DNA of 6,755 bases from Propionibacteriaceae bacterium UBA5174 (lineage in GTDB: Bacteria; Actinomycetota; Actinomycetes; Propionibacteriales; Propionibacteriaceae). Numbering within the stretch: position 1 is the stretch's first letter; the number at the start of each line of letters is the position of its first letter. The notes under the pieces are model-generated. The model saw nothing but the letters and a program-made list of their open reading frames with translations. It had not been told where the DNA came from and searched no databases. Positions 6,303 through 6,755 of the stretch are shown piece by piece. The DNA is taken from the NCBI GenBank assembly GCA_002413345.1, contig DHWU01000008.1:14430-21184 (forward strand), given 5' to 3'. A program made the translations under genes and the position numbers.

Positions 6303-6755
6303 CTAGCTCAGAAGCCACTCCGGTTCGACGCGCTTCAAGACGTCCCCCCGATGCTCATCGGCGACCAACTCCAGCCAGGTGTGAATACCGATTCGGGCCA
6401 GGAACCGCCGATCGTGGCTCACCACCAGCAGCCCCCCACGGAAACTGTTCAGCGCGGCGACCAACTCCTCGATGCTGGCCTGATCAAGATTGTTGGTGGG
6501 CTCATCCAACACCACCAGTTGCGGGGACGGGTCGGCCAACAAAATCTGAGCCAGCGCAACCCGAAACCGCTCCCCGCCAGACAGCGTCGCGATTGGTCGA
6601 TGGATTACATCCGGGCCAAGGCCGAAACTGGCCAGCCTTGCTCGGATCTGCTCGACCGCGACTCCAGGCGCACAGCCCTGAACACTGCTGAGCACCGCCG
6701 CGTCGGGATCGAGTCGCGGAACCGTCCCCGCGCGCAGCTCACCGGGGACGGTTCC
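6303..6755 (-). CDS. ABC-F family ATPase, C-terminal part (begins outside window)
   Basis: Only the last 150 residues are present; the true start and the first ATPase domain are upstream of base 6755. Visible are the ABC signature LSGGERFRVALAQILL (58-73), the Walker B / D-loop stretch LVVLDEPTNNLD (80-91) and the switch histidine in VVSHDRRFL (111-119). DEPTNNLD and SHDRRF together are typical of ABC-F proteins: soluble twin-ATPase factors that act on the ribosome or give antibiotic resistance, and that lack membrane domains. The Walker A of this domain lies just beyond the edge. Because the signature region sits about 30 residues before the usual C-terminus, this is the second ATPase domain. 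Which ABC-F subgroup it belongs to cannot be told from the fragment. Its stop is 65 nt before the chosen esterase start. A perfect inverted repeat lies within the first visible codons. Confidence 0.93.
   Translation of the reverse strand, partial: GTVPGELRAGTVPRLDPDAAVLSSVQGCAPGVAVEQIRARLASFGLGPDVIHRPIATLSGGERFRVALAQILLADPSPQLVVLDEPTNNLDQASIEELVAALNSFRGGLLVVSHDRRFLARIGIHTWLELVADEHRGDVLKRVEPEWLLS
6718..6755. repeat. Perfect 12-bp inverted repeat within the ABC-F gene, ending at the window edge
   Basis: GGAACCGTCCCC (6718-6729) and GGGGACGGTTCC (6744-6755) are exact reverse complements around a 14-nt loop. Both arms happen to encode Gly-Thr-Val-Pro in the ABC-F frame. The repeat may extend beyond the window. 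It could be a real hairpin in coding DNA or a fold-back artefact at a sequence end. Confidence 0.7.

Noticed and set aside
6238..6318. Longer esterase starting at GTG 6318
   Set aside because: It would place 46 residues before the lipobox cysteine and overlap the ABC-F gene, so the GTG at 6237 fits a lipoprotein signal better.

Overview
The window reads as a chromosomal segment of a high-GC Gram-positive bacterium (Actinomycetota). It is GC-rich by eye, uses GTG starts freely, and has TAnnnT-type -10 candidates. Its core gene order, dxr - rseP/rip1 - ispG - GNAT acetyltransferase, is the one known from Mycobacterium tuberculosis (Rv2870c to Rv2867c) and many other actinobacteria. I cannot place it below phylum level from sequence alone.

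All seven genes lie on the minus strand, so transcription runs from high to low coordinates. In that order they are: the C-terminal 150 residues of an ABC-F type ATPase (6303-6755, entering from outside the window); an exported lipoprotein esterase of the LpqC / PHB-depolymerase-like family (5329-6237); dxr (4066-5217); the site-2 protease rseP/rip1 (2776-4065), abutting dxr with no gap; ispG (1482-2630), after a 145-nt spacer; a two-domain GNAT acetyltransferase (649-1476), 5 nt after ispG; and, after a 112-nt spacer, the first 178 codons of secA (1-536), which runs off the window. No gene-free stretch exceeds 150 nt, and I saw no tRNA, rRNA, CRISPR array, insertion sequence or phage gene.

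Functionally this is core cell biology. Dxr and IspG catalyse the first committed and the penultimate steps of the MEP isoprenoid pathway. RseP is an intramembrane protease that typically releases sigma factors or cleaves other membrane substrates. SecA drives protein export, and the esterase is itself predicted to be a Sec-exported lipoprotein. The GNAT protein has no substrate I can assign, but it conservatively follows ispG. Spacing suggests at least these units: ABC-F with or without the esterase, dxr-rseP, ispG-GNAT, and secA.

I do not see an undescribed multi-gene system here. The points worth a second look are non-coding. There is a cluster of three inverted repeats, including a perfect 16-bp palindrome, between the GNAT gene and secA. 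A perfect 12-bp inverted repeat inside the ABC-F coding sequence ends exactly at the last base of the window. The esterase has a candidate leaderless promoter/start, and the genes flanking the conserved dxr-rseP-ispG core look atypical.
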